From Aedes albopictus (Eukaryota; Arthropoda; Insecta; Diptera; Culicidae), in the NCBI RefSeq assembly GCF_035046485.1, contig NC_085137.1, forward strand, positions 343,408,505 through 343,472,504: a stretch of 64,000 nt of DNA, written 5' to 3'. Positions within the stretch are counted from its first letter, which is position 1, and each line of letters begins with the position of its first letter. The translations under genes were made by a program, and so were the position numbers. Below the pieces are notes generated by a model that worked only from the letters and a program-made list of their open reading frames with translations, was not told where the DNA came from and ran no database searches. Below, piece after piece: positions 1 to 10,902 of this stretch.

Positions 1-780
1 AATCATAACTCAAGAACGAAGCTTCGTAGAAACAAAGTTTTTTTTTTAGAAAATGAAAGCATTTCCGCGAGTTCGGTGCTCGGGCATAGTTTTTCCGGCT
101 TTTCTTTATGAATTTTCTCAACGGTGGAAAATTTTGAGGATAACTTTTTCCACTTCATATTTTTTTTATTTCTGAGAAAGTCATTTTCATGAAAAAAACT
201 TTGTTTCTACGATGCTTCGTTCTTGAGTTATGATTTTTCAAAAAAAAAAAGGCTTATAAGGCACATTTGGACATTTTTCAACTTAATTGGCCATAACACA
301 AAAACGAAAAAATAGTGCATTCCGAAAATTTCAGTGATTAAAGGTCAGGAAATGACCTTCTCAAAAAATTTTTTTTTGAAAATTTTCTGCGAGTTCGGAC
401 ATAGCTTTTCCGGCTTTTCTTTGTGAATTTTCTCAACGGTGGAAAATTTTATTGGAAATATTTTTACCTTCATATTTTCTTGGATTCCTGAGAAAATTTG
501 CTCTCATTTTCTAAAAAAAACTTTGTTTCTACGATGCTTGGTTCTTGAGTTAAGATGTTTCAAAGTAAGTAGTGTCAGGGGAAAGCATAAAAATTCCACC
601 TGAGTTTTCCTGGAAAATAGGCGACCCTGATTTTTTTTTCATTTTTTTTTTCTGTTCATATCTCCATGAGCCCTGCCTGTGGAAGAGATTTCATAAAAAT
701 CTGAGACCTTTCGGCCCAAACCCGTACGATAATAACAAAAAAAACAACAAATCCTCAACTGTATTATTTTTATGAGTTGG
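1..780 (+). repeat. AT-rich interspersed repeat with direct and inverted internal copies
   Basis: The phrase CTTCGTTCTTGAGTTATGA occurs inverted at the left edge (1-40) and direct near 205-235 and, with changes, 535-555. A segment with TTTTCCGGCTTTTCTTT and CTCAACGGTGGAAAATTTT is present twice in direct orientation (about 60-235 and 380-560). The same family recurs at 6600-6960 and inverted at 53345-53500. No coding capacity was recognised. It is probably a non-autonomous element; its outer ends were not found, and the left end may lie outside the window. Confidence 0.6.
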
Positions 781-1266
781 TCGGGGTTCTGCTAAACCGA
801 ACCAAAGACCATTTTTTGAAAAATTGAGTTTTCTTTACCATTGGATGAAGAAATTGATGATCCTCCTTCAAGGGGGTGGACAGCTTTGCTCAGAGCAAGC
901 TTTTGTTGATCGAGCAACTGTGAGTTGCTCCCTGTTGCTCCCATTGGCTCAAACATTGTCCGCTGATCCAAGTAGTCCGACGTATGCCCAAACATTCGAC
1001 CCGTCAAACTTGGTTGGATCGGAAGTCTCAGGCCTGAATCTTAAGCCATGAAGTCTAAGATGATGCAACTTGTGAGTAAGAAACGTGAGCTCTGTTATGT
1101 CACGAGATTCTTCAAACCGCGCTTAAGACTCATAATGACCAAGAGCTACGTGTCTGTAGGTCGGCTCCAGAGGCACGTTCTCCTACTCATCTCAAGGTCA
1201 GTTTTCTGGCGCCCGGCTTTTCCCGGGCTCACAGAAACATGCACGAAATTCTTGTAAAAATTTGTG
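781..1266. other. no recognisable gene
   Basis: This is single-copy-looking sequence of moderate GC with only short open frames and no recognisable domain. I see no splice structure or RNA gene in it. Confidence 0.5.
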
Positions 1267-1462
1267 GGCTTCGTGGTTAGAGGTCGTCGTTGAACCATTT
1301 CGTAGACCTTGGAGTGTGGGTTCAAATTCCCCGCTCCAGTCGGTGAAAACTTCAAGTCAGATGAAAATTTCCCCCACTGGATTACTAGACGTTTCGTGTG
1401 TTGTCCGTTGTGCCACTGTTGTGCCATGTCAGTGATCGTTCAGTCTGTGCAGACACCCTTTT
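1267..1462 (+). mobile_element. tRNA-derived SINE, family 1, diverged copy
   Basis: The copy starts GGCTTCGTGG, has a B-box-like GGTTCAAATTCCCC and continues with CCGCTCCAGTCGG, TGTGTTGTCCGTTG and GTTCAGTCTGTGCAG. The same order of blocks occurs at 28743-28954 and, on the minus strand, at 31564-31771. The tRNA head is damaged in the A-box region, so this is the most decayed of the three copies. It is a Pol III-derived retroposon and not a tRNA gene. The published family name is not known to me. Confidence 0.75.
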
Positions 1463-1745
1463 CTTACACACCCGTAGGTGAATTTCGTTGCACAATTTCT
1501 TAGAAGAATAAACCACCATAAAGAACATCTTTTTTTTTTCTTTGTGCCGGAACTGGTCCACAGAAATTCTGAATTTACAACACTTAAACAAAAAATAAAC
1601 ACAAAAAACATCGATAAGGTATCCTGATATCCTGCTAGCGATACGGATATTTTTTACTGCATAAACAAACAAATGGTTACACTGTTGAAAATGCTTTGAC
1701 ATCCATGTGCACAAAAGAACATGTGCTCGATGAACAAATTCAGAT
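1463..1745. other. no recognisable gene
   Basis: AT-rich sequence between two SINE-like units. I see no gene in it. Confidence 0.4.
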
Positions 1746-1749
1746 TTGA

Positions 1750-2030
1750 AATTATGAAAAGAAATCCACGTACTCCGGTGAGACTCGAACTAACGACTAC
1801 CAATTCGCTAGACAGGCGCTTCTATTCCTTCAAGCTACGGAGTCACTCGTCTATCTCCGTCGCCAGCAGGCCTAGAACTGAACTCGATTCCACAATCGCA
1901 CATGGTTATCTTCTTTTCACAATCCAAACCCTCTTCGGATGGGATTAGATGAACATCTAACACATTGTCTGTTGTGCACATGTATGTCAAAGCGGGAGAG
2001 GAAGTTATTTTTAATTGTCGAGAGCTTCGG
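1750..2030 (-). mobile_element. tRNA-like SINE head on the minus strand
   Basis: Read on the minus strand, 1845-1770 has an A-box-like TAGCTTGAAGGAATAG and a B-box-like AGTTCGAGTCTCACC at tRNA-like spacing. The acceptor arm is not closed, so a functional tRNA is unlikely. Sequence on either side probably belongs to the same retroposon, but I cannot place its ends. Confidence 0.5.
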
Positions 2031-2143
2031 GCACTGCCTTCCAATCACTTATTGGATAAATTCATCGAGGGATTCCTGGAGAAGTTCGCTGAAGGATTGC
2101 TAAAGGAATCTTTGAAAAAATGTTTGCAGAAACGGCACACTAA

Positions 2144-2298
2144 CCCAGCCAACACAAAGTCTTATATGATGTTGCATAGGATGCTAAAGTGGAGGCCATA
2201 TGCGTACATGCTTTCTTTTACCCGCGTGTAAAGTGTACGTATATCGCCTCCACTTTTGCATCCTATGCAACATCATATACGAACGTGTGTTTGCTGGG
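2144..2298. mobile_element. 155-bp hairpin MITE with long inverted repeats
   Basis: The left arm begins CCCAGCCAACACA and the right arm ends TGTGTTTGCTGGG. The arms share about 65 bp, including ATGATGTTGCATAGGATGC and AAGTGGAGGC. The element is flanked on both sides by AA. The boundary pattern AA|CCCA...TGGG|AA is the same as for the 1.7-kb element at 19694-21415, so the two are probably related. It lies within the 12-bp repeat block and is therefore younger than the block. Confidence 0.85.
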
Positions 2299-3106
2299 AA
2301 GGTACTGGTATCTTGATGAAAACCGTCAATAAAATTCTGAGGGATCCCTGGAGGATTTTCTTAAGGAATCCTTGGAAGAACTGGCTCTACAATTTTTTTC
2401 TTCAAGAAGTCTTTGATATAATTTTTGATAAATTCATTGAAGGGATTTGTTTACAAGAGAAATTGTCGAAGCATATCCTGCAGAAACATTGAAAAATCCT
2501 TGAAGATGTTTCTTTAGAAAGCCAATGAAGAAATTAAAAATAAATGATTTTTTACGGAATCCTTGAAAGAATACCTAGGAGAGCTTGAGAACCCTCTGCA
2601 GGTATTGATAGAAACATTCCTTGAAAAAATGCTAAAGAATAGATCCTGCAGTTATTTCTGGGAGAATCCTTGGAAAAAATGTAAAACCATCCTTGAAGGA
2701 AGATCCGAATAAGTACAAAGCAATTCCTGAAAAAAACTACCTAGAAACCCCCTGAAGAAACTACCAACAGAATCTCTTGAGATTTTTTTTTCTTAAGGAA
2801 CTTTTGAATGGATTCTAAAGAAAATCCCGGCATGTGTGTAGTAATACATCAATGGCTCTCTGGAGCAATTTCTGAAAAAGTTTTTGGAAAACATTGGAAT
2901 TTCTAAAGGAAACCCCCACAGAACTTTGTGGAAGATTCTCTGAAAGAATCTCCGAATATTTGTGAAAAAAATTGTCCTGGATTTGCATGAAGAAACGTTT
3001 AGAGAGATTCCTGGAGAAACCCCTTAGAGAAATTCGTAGAAGAATTTGTCAAGAAATTTTTGGAATTTTTTTTGATCAATCTCTAAGTGAAAACAAATCC
3101 TGGAGC

Positions 3107-3185
3107 GGACCTGGTTGGATGGTTAGAACACGTGACTATCACACTGAGGACCTTGGATCGAATCCCACAGTCGAACAATATTTCT
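3107..3185 (+). mobile_element. tRNA-like SINE head fragment
   Basis: The sequence has an A-box-like TGGTTGGATGGTTAGAAC and a B-box-like GGATCGAATCCCAC at tRNA-like spacing. It is embedded in the 12-bp repeat block. No SINE body or tail is recognisable, so this is probably a 5' fragment. Confidence 0.5.
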
Positions 3186-3650
3186 GGAAGAATACCTTCA
3201 GATTGTTTTGTTTTTGAAAATAATACATGCATGAACTTTTGTGAGAATACTTTAACAAATTTCTTTGAAAATCTCTCAAGACATTCCTAGATAAATTTGA
3301 AAAAAAATCTTTTGATAAATTTCTTGTGTAAATCCTGAAGAAGTCCATAGGAAAATTTCTGAAGCAATTCCTGGTGAAACTTACCTAGAAATGTATGCAC
3401 ATGAATGCATTCTGCATACCTTGAGAAATCCATGGAACAATTCTTGCTTAAATTATTCACGGAAATTCTGCAAGAATGTTCTTTCTGTAAAAATTCCAGA
3501 AAAAAATCGATAAAACATGAATGAATCCCTAAAGATGCCCCTGTAGTTATTCGTGGAGGATTTTCTAGCAATTTTAGGAAGAATTCTTGCTGATCTCATA
3601 GAATTCCTGCAAGAATCCAAGCAAATATTAAGAGTGAAACAAACCTCTCT

Positions 3651-3929
3651 TAAGCAAACTTTACCTTAAGAAACTTGTGTTCACCTAGTAATGTGACTTG
3701 GGATGTTCCTTCTACGATAATTACAGAGAAAAATCTAAAAATCATACAAAATGTATAGAGAGGTCTTCCCGGACTAGCTCTTAATAAGGCGTGATAGTGA
3801 AGTAATTTCCATGGAGGCGCTTACAATTGGAAAGCCAGAATTACCAGCTCAGACTTTACCAAAACAGCACTGTGGCTAATTGGTCTTGTAGAAGTTTTTA
3901 AGGTCATCATAAAACCTTGAAGCAGCCCA
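3651..3929. other. no recognisable gene
   Basis: AT-rich sequence between two repeat blocks. I see no gene, RNA or mobile-element end in it. Confidence 0.4.
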
Positions 3930-4420
3930 ATGTTTGCTCCATTAAACTTATAAAACGATCCATGAAAAATTTCCAAATGATCTATTGATAACTTTTTAGT
4001 AGAATGGCTTAAACGATCGATAGAATAAGCCAGAAATATATATATATATGAAACGACCCCTAAAAAGAATGGAAAATTATTCATAGAAAATACGAAAACG
4101 ATCCATAAATTATGAAAAATGATCCATAGAAAAAGGAGAAACATCCATAAAACGTAGAATTTGATTCGTTTTGGAAACGATCCATACAATTTTAGAAATG
4201 ATCCATAAAATTTAGGAAATGATACATAAACCAACAGTGTAAATTTGACGTTCTTGTTAAAGTCGTCCATGGTTTTATTGGATCCATATTTTTGTGGATC
4301 ATTTCTCCAATTTTTTGGATCATTTCAATAAATATATGGATCGTTCCCATAGTTTAAAAGATCATTTTTATAATTTATGGATCGTTCCCCAATTTTCTAT
4401 GAAAATTGCATGAAATTCTG
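3930..4420. repeat. inverted array of GATCCAT repeats
   Basis: Up to about 4260 the plus strand repeats AACGATCCATA and AATGATCCATAAAAT roughly every 30 bp. From about 4265 it repeats the complement, as in GGATCATTTC and TATGGATCGTTCCC. The array is therefore two inverted halves of the same degenerate unit. It contains no gene. Confidence 0.7.
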
Positions 4421-6112
4421 GAATTTCTTATAGCTATATTTTATGAAAAGAAGAGACCATTCGACAATGTTTCATGGATCCAAATGACTGCTTTATGGCT
4501 ATCTGGTTGTGCTTCTATGGAAAATTGAAAAGTTATCGATGAATCATTTGGCATTTTTTCATGGGTCATTCGTGGCTTTTTATGTGCAAAAGAATATTTT
4601 CCCAAAGCTTATACCTTCTAAGAACCTCTAATAGTTTATTTGCCTAAAAAAAATACTTGGGTGGAATGCTGTTTTTTAAGAATCAAATAAAATGAGTTTT
4701 TTTTAGAAATCCATAATATGCACACTGCAGCTCTCACTAAAAGATATATGGAAGCTGGCCTAACCTAAAATCCACAACCAATAAATCAATCGTTTATCTT
4801 TCACCTAACACCCAATGACAAGAATCGTTTCAATATTAGTAAACTATAATGAACCCTAATTGCTTCTGGACATATAAGCAGAAACTTCAAGCTGTTCTCG
4901 ACTGCTAAAATGTGCCACAGATAATTACCAAATATATTTCTACGACCCTTCCCAAACCAACGAAACGCCAGGTGACCGATAGACAGACTTTTCTCCGCTA
5001 CACCGGGGAACACCGAACTTATTTGTTCTCACCATCCACCACAATTCCCTCAGACCCGATCCCTGTTGTACGACCGAAATTGCAATCAAAGTGGTTGGGA
5101 AAAAGTTTTGCGCGAATTTCCGACCAAACAAAATGAGAAAACTTCCACAAGAAGCCGTGTTCGCCAAACGACACCCACTAGTGTTCAAGAACTTTCCGAT
5201 AACCCGACCAATAAAAGCGATCAGCATCGTCGGACAGAGTTCTGCCCCCACCCCCCGCCCGTTCGAGGCCGAGAAGAATTGGAAATAATTAATTGGATTT
5301 TATTTTTATTGATGATTCAACGGTTTTCTCCGGAGAGTGACAGATTTTCTCGATAGGCGTTGCGGTCTTCTCTATCCGCACAGAATCCACTGGCACTGTT
5401 TGTATCAACGATGAACTTCATTCTATTCCCAGCCCCCCTCCTCCCCCAACCGCACCGAGAAGTTCTTTGTCGCTCCTGGTCCTGCGAGTGCATACCGAAA
5501 TGAGTTATGGTAGAATGGATGACCATCATTTTGCTCGATCGGGCACCAATCGGGGAGGACGTGCTCTATCGCATGGCCAGGCTGCTTCCGTTCTCACCAC
5601 CACCACCGCACCAATAGATATAATGTAGGCAGGGGCCCTCCGGGCGATGAATACGATAGGTACACAAACAAGCACCGATCAGCAAACGGATCAGCTGCAT
5701 TGGGGGGAACGAGCTATGAGGCGATGCTCTTATACTATGGGGAGCTTAATATCCTACGAGGGAGCGTCGTGCAGCCAGCAATGAATGGAAGAGGCCTGTC
5801 GCTATGCTCTAATGACTGTCATAAATAATTTTATGGATTAGACCAGCATTATTCCGATTAAATCAATTATTGCTACCCGGTTCCGCAAATCATCATCGTT
5901 CTACGCATGGGAGTTCTGGCGAAAGATAACGGGTCAGCAATCAGTGAGGATTTGTTGCTACAAAAGAAGATGATGAGGTTCTGATGCACGATTGATTATG
6001 AACTGACAATGGTGAGAAGGTTAAAACTAATTCGCTTTATGAATATTCAATCTTGTAATAAATATATGAAAGTGAATTGAATACAAATCTTTCACATTTT
6101 TAATTAGATCAT
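4421..6112. other. single-copy-looking sequence, no recognisable gene
   Basis: The stretch 4800-5960 has higher GC than its surroundings and short open frames on both strands, but no recognisable domain, signal peptide or exon pattern. It might be conserved non-coding DNA; that is only an inference from composition. Confidence 0.4.
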
Positions 6113-6694
6113 AAATACTAAATGAAAATCGTTTTCCACAAAATTTTCCACTGTTGAGAAAAATCGGTTGGAAAAGTCGGAAAAACTATTTCAAAGTCCG
6201 GAAAAATTCTAAAAAAAATTTTTTGAAAGGGAATTATATTATATTAAATTCCCTTTCAAAAAAATTTATATAAGCTATATTCTGTAAAATTTTCAAGATG
6301 TGGTTTTTCTCCGTTCCTAATTTTTGGCAAATTTTGTGGAAATTGTCCAGATGTTGGTTGATTTTCGACCGTCTTGATTATTAATTTGAGAAAATTTGCT
6401 TACGATTTCTAAAAAAAAAACATTGTATCTAAGATGCTTCGTTTTCAAGATATGATTTAAAAAAAAACGGCTCATATAGCACATCTGGAAATTTACACAA
6501 AAATGGTCATAACTCAGGAACAGATAAAAACCACATCTTGAAAATTTCCCAGATTATAGCTTATGTAATTCCCTTCCAAAATTATTTTTTTAAGAATTTT
6601 CCCGGACCGCGAAAATAGTGTTTCCGACTTTTCCAACCGATTTTCCTCAACAGTGGAAAACTTTGTGGAAAACAATTTTCGTTTTGTATTTCTT
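6113..6694. repeat. foldback element with ~280-bp imperfect inverted arms
   Basis: The left arm carries CGTTTTCCACAAAATTTTCC and TCGGTTGGAAAAGTCGGAAA. The right arm carries the complements, as in TTTCCGACTTTTCCAACCGA and GTGGAAAACAATTTTCG. Further paired blocks lie inside: TTCAAGATGTGGTTTTT with AAAAACCACATCTTGAA. The centre is near 6400. The right arm continues into the repeat family seen at 1-780. Confidence 0.75.
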
Positions 6695-6965
6695 TTTCAA
6701 TTGCTGAGAAAATTTGCTTATAAATTCACAAAAAAAAACATTGTACCTACGATGCTTCGTTCTTGAGTTATGATTCTTCAAAGTAGGTGGTGTCTGTTGA
6801 AAATGTTGGTTTCCCACTGGAGTTTTCCGGAAAATTAGGCGGCCCTGATTTTTTTTTTCATTTATGTGGCGTAACATATCAAAAAATCAGAGATGTATGT
6901 TTTATGGTTTTGAGATACGATTTTTTGAAAATGAAAGGCCAAATTTTCCCATTCAAAACATTTGT
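6695..6965 (+). repeat. copy of the CTTCGTTCTTGAGTTATGA repeat family
   Basis: It contains ACGATGCTTCGTTCTTGAGT followed by GTAGGTGGTGTCTGTTG, CACTGGAGTTTTCCGGAAAA and GGCGGCCCTGATTTTTTT. The same order of blocks occurs at 535-640 and, inverted, at 53345-53460. No gene is seen. Confidence 0.65.
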
Positions 6966-7760
6966 GTAATTTGATTATATTTTTTATTTTCATACATGTA
7001 TGGATAACAAAAAAAACCCGATTTAATCCACCTATGGTGAACAGAACCCTTCTTACACTTATTAAAATTTATTGTTGTATTCGAGGTTGTATTATTTGTA
7101 TTTAACATATTTATTTTGTGTAATTGACCAAAAGTTCTAGAAAATATTGTGGATTTGGCATCTAGTGGATTGGTTTCCAAAATAGCATCATGGACTATGG
7201 ACTAAACTACCAGAAGTGCCAGACCCCTCCTAGAATCTTGTATGGAATGTTTAAAAAATAGCTTGCATATTCTGGAATATTGTATATTTTGTTAACTGTC
7301 AAAATATCTTGAATCGATTAACAAATGGGTAAGAAAATCATCGAGAAGCACTTTGTCTAATATCTCTTAATCAGTCGATTAAATTAGCTACGAAATACTT
7401 GGTATTCATGGTTATGGTGTAAAAAGGACAAAAGTGATATATCTAGTATGTTCATCAGTTTTAGCATTGGCTAGTTATTTTAGCTATTGTAATTTAAATC
7501 AGTAAGGTTCATTAAAAATATTTCTGTCCGGTTCTTGCATTTTTCCCACAATATATGAATTCAAAGCTTTCATTCAACATAATGTTAGTTTTCATAGAAT
7601 TCCTGAGTATTTATTATTTGTTATTTATAATTTTGTTGAAAACAGTAAACTGCTAGTATACAGTTTGTATGAGGTCAGCATTATTTATTGAGAAATAATT
7701 TCCCATAGACTGGTCAAAAACTAATGCAAGATAACAAGTGCATATAATAATAAAAAAAGA
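6966..7760. other. AT-rich sequence, no recognisable gene
   Basis: Low-GC sequence with many stops in all frames. I see no feature in it. Confidence 0.4.
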
Positions 7761-7761
7761 A

Positions 7762-8457
7762 TTTATTGAAATACTCTTCGTAAGATATCTCAGTAATCAA
7801 ATGTCGAATCGAAATAAAATTTCAGGGCCTTTTACTAGGATATTGTAGCTTTCATTTGGTGCTCAGAGAACTCAAATCGGTTGACAGACGGCTGAGATAT
7901 TTATTATGGTACCCTTGGTCAAAAATCTCTCAAGAAGTTAACCTGTATTACTCCCATGAACTCTTTGAAAGATATCTCGGTAGCCAAATGTCCAATCCTA
8001 ATGAAATTGTATAGGGTTCTACTAGAATGTTGTAGCTTTCATTTGGTGCCACGAGAACCAAAATCGGTTGACAGACGGCTAAGATATTTATTGTGATACA
8101 CTTGGTCAAAAATCTCAAAAGGTTTAGTTGTATAAATCCTAAGTACTCTTCGAAAGATATCTCTGTAACCAAATGTCCAATCGAAATAAAATTTCTGGGC
8201 GATCTACTAGAATGCTGTAGGTTTCATTTGGTGGCAAGAGAACCCAAATCGATTGACAAACGGCCAAAATATTTATTATGATACACTTGGTCAAAAATCT
8301 TAAAAAGTATAGATGTATGACTCATAAGTACTCTTCGAGAGATATCTCGGTAACCGAACGTCCAATCGAAAAAAAATTCAATAGCGTTCTACTAGGATGT
8401 AGTAGCTTTCATTTGCTTCCAAGAGAACTCAAATCGGTTGAAAGACGGCTGAGAAAC
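7762..8457 (+). repeat. 186-bp tandem repeat, about 3.7 copies
   Basis: TTGGTCAAAAATCT recurs near 7914, 8100 and 8286, a spacing of 186 bp. Each unit also carries GAAAGATATCTC, TGTCCAATC, GTAGCTTTCATTTG and AAATCGGTTGACAGACGGC. The first copy is truncated at its left end. The units differ by perhaps 15-25 percent, so this is an old local duplication. Since 186 is divisible by three, two copies each hold a similar short open frame; I regard that as incidental. Confidence 0.85.
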
Positions 8458-8483
8458 GTGCGTGACTTTTTTTTGTAACGCAC

Positions 8484-9525
<1,042 letters not shown>

Positions 9526-10902
9526 ATGGAGAATCTAACGAATACCGAAGTCGAGGAGGACGCGAACGTGTTCCGAAGAAGCGAGAGGATGCAGAGATCA
9601 CCAGTGACACCGCTGGAAACCGCAGCGATCGCTACCAGTAGCACAATCCGAAGCGAGCTCCAAGGAAACCAACAGGAGCTAGGGTCTTCGAACCAGCGAG
9701 TGTTCACACCGACGCCGAAGAGCAGTGCTGCTCAAGAGTCGGGTTTGGGTGAGGTGAGGAAGAAGGTGAACGAACTGTACGAGTTTGTGAAGGACAGACA
9801 CAACGTGCACCTGAAAATTAAGCAGATGGTGACGAACATCAAATCTGCTGTTATAGCTGCCGAACGAGAGCAAAAGGCACTTAGATTGAGAGCTGAAACA
9901 GCTGAAAAGGCTGTAACGGAAGCTGCAGGAAGAGCTACGGCGGAAACTCGGGAGACGCCTAAGAGTCACCGCTCGGAGAAAAGAGGTAGGGACACGCCTG
10001 GAGACGAGGAAGTCCCGAAGAAGCAGAAGAACGATCAGTCGCGCGTCGACAATCAGAGAAACGATGGCAGAGACAGTGGATGGCGCACCGTTGAAAGCCA
10101 GCGAGTTAAGAAGAAAAAGCGAAAGGAAAAAATAGAAAGGAAGACGGAACCGGAAAAGAAAGATAAACTTCGGCCATCTAGGAGGAAAAGCAGAGGTGAT
10201 GCCCTCATAGTCGAAGCGAGCGACAAGACAACGTACGCTGCGCTTCTCAGGAAGGTGAGGGAGGATCCGGACCTTAAGGAGTTGGGCGAGATCGTGGTTA
10301 AGACACGGCGCACGCAGAAAGGCGAGATGATCTTCGAGCTAAAGAAAGATCCAGCTGTTAAGAGCCTGGATTACCGGGAACTCGTCGCGAAATCCCTGGG
10401 CAGCGATGCAAATGTCAGGGCTCTTTCACAGGAGGTGGTGATCGAATGCAGGGATCTGGATGCGGTCACGACAGAAGAGGAACTGAGATTTGCCCTAACC
10501 GAGCAGTGTAAGCTGGATGTTCCGGTGCAAATTCGATTAAGGAAAGCGTTTGGAGGCACCCAGACGGCGGCGATTCGCTTATCGGTTGACGCTGCAAACA
10601 AGCTGGTGGAGATCGGCAAGATAAAAGTTGGTTGGGCGGTGGGCAATCTGAGAGCCACTCCTCGAGTTGCTAAGCAGATGGAGAGATGCTTCCGGTGTAT
10701 AGAGTTCGGTCACCAGGCGCGAAGCTGCAAGGGCCCTGACAGGTCCACATTGTGCTGGAGATGCGGCGGTAGTGGTCACGTTGCTCGAGACTGCACGAAG
10801 CAACCGAGGTGTATGTTCTGCAAACCGGAGGACGGAAACGATCATTCGACGGGTGGCTTCAAATGCCCGATGTACAAGAATGCGAAGGCAGGTCAACAAT
10901 GA
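9526..10902 (+). CDS. ORF1 (gag-like nucleic-acid-binding protein) of the R1-clade element
   Basis: The 458-residue product is expected to coat the element RNA and form the ribonucleoprotein. An Ala/Glu/Arg-rich, probably helical segment lies at about residues 110-145, followed by a Lys/Arg-rich basic stretch at about 190-230. Near the C-terminus are three Cys clusters: CCHC knuckles at residues 388-401 (CX2CX4HX4C) and 410-423, and a looser CX2C...H...C from residue 429. This arrangement is typical of R1-clade ORF1. The ATG follows ACAAA, a good insect context. The frame ends at a TGA that overlaps the ORF2 start as ATGA. No frameshift or internal stop is present. Confidence 0.93.
   Translation: MENLTNTEVEEDANVFRRSERMQRSPVTPLETAAIATSSTIRSELQGNQQELGSSNQRVFTPTPKSSAAQESGLGEVRKKVNELYEFVKDRHNVHLKIKQMVTNIKSAVIAAEREQKALRLRAETAEKAVTEAAGRATAETRETPKSHRSEKRGRDTPGDEEVPKKQKNDQSRVDNQRNDGRDSGWRTVESQRVKKKKRKEKIERKTEPEKKDKLRPSRRKSRGDALIVEASDKTTYAALLRKVREDPDLKELGEIVVKTRRTQKGEMIFELKKDPAVKSLDYRELVAKSLGSDANVRALSQEVVIECRDLDAVTTEEELRFALTEQCKLDVPVQIRLRKAFGGTQTAAIRLSVDAANKLVEIGKIKVGWAVGNLRATPRVAKQMERCFRCIEFGHQARSCKGPDRSTLCWRCGGSGHVARDCTKQPRCMFCKPEDGNDHSTGGFKCPMYKNAKAGQQ
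10899..10902 (+). promoter_or_regulatory. ATGA stop-start overlap joining ORF1 and ORF2
   Basis: The ORF1 stop TGA (10900-10902) shares two bases with the ORF2 ATG (10899-10901). Such overlaps allow coupled termination and reinitiation; this is known for the related element SART1. A second in-frame ATG follows at 10905. That it works this way here is inferred. Confidence 0.7.

Larger units (their letters stand above)
2040..3650. repeat. degenerate 12-bp repeat block A1
   Basis: The block is made of drifting copies of a roughly 12-bp word close to GGAATTCCTGGA, seen as phrases such as GGATTCCTGGAG and GAAGAAATTCCTG. The word contains the palindrome GGAATTCC. Here the plus strand reads mostly the GGA-rich phase. 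Because the period is a multiple of three, short spurious reading frames with a four-residue rhythm appear. The block is interrupted by a hairpin MITE (2144-2298) and a tRNA-like fragment (3107-3185). Confidence 0.75.

Noticed and set aside
4940..5251. 103-codon minus-strand open frame
   Set aside because: No family motif, and plus-strand frames of similar length overlap it.
10809..10898. Upstream in-frame start for ORF2 at 10809
   Set aside because: That stretch overlaps the ORF1 zinc-knuckle region in another frame; the conserved EN start and the ATGA overlap favour 10899.
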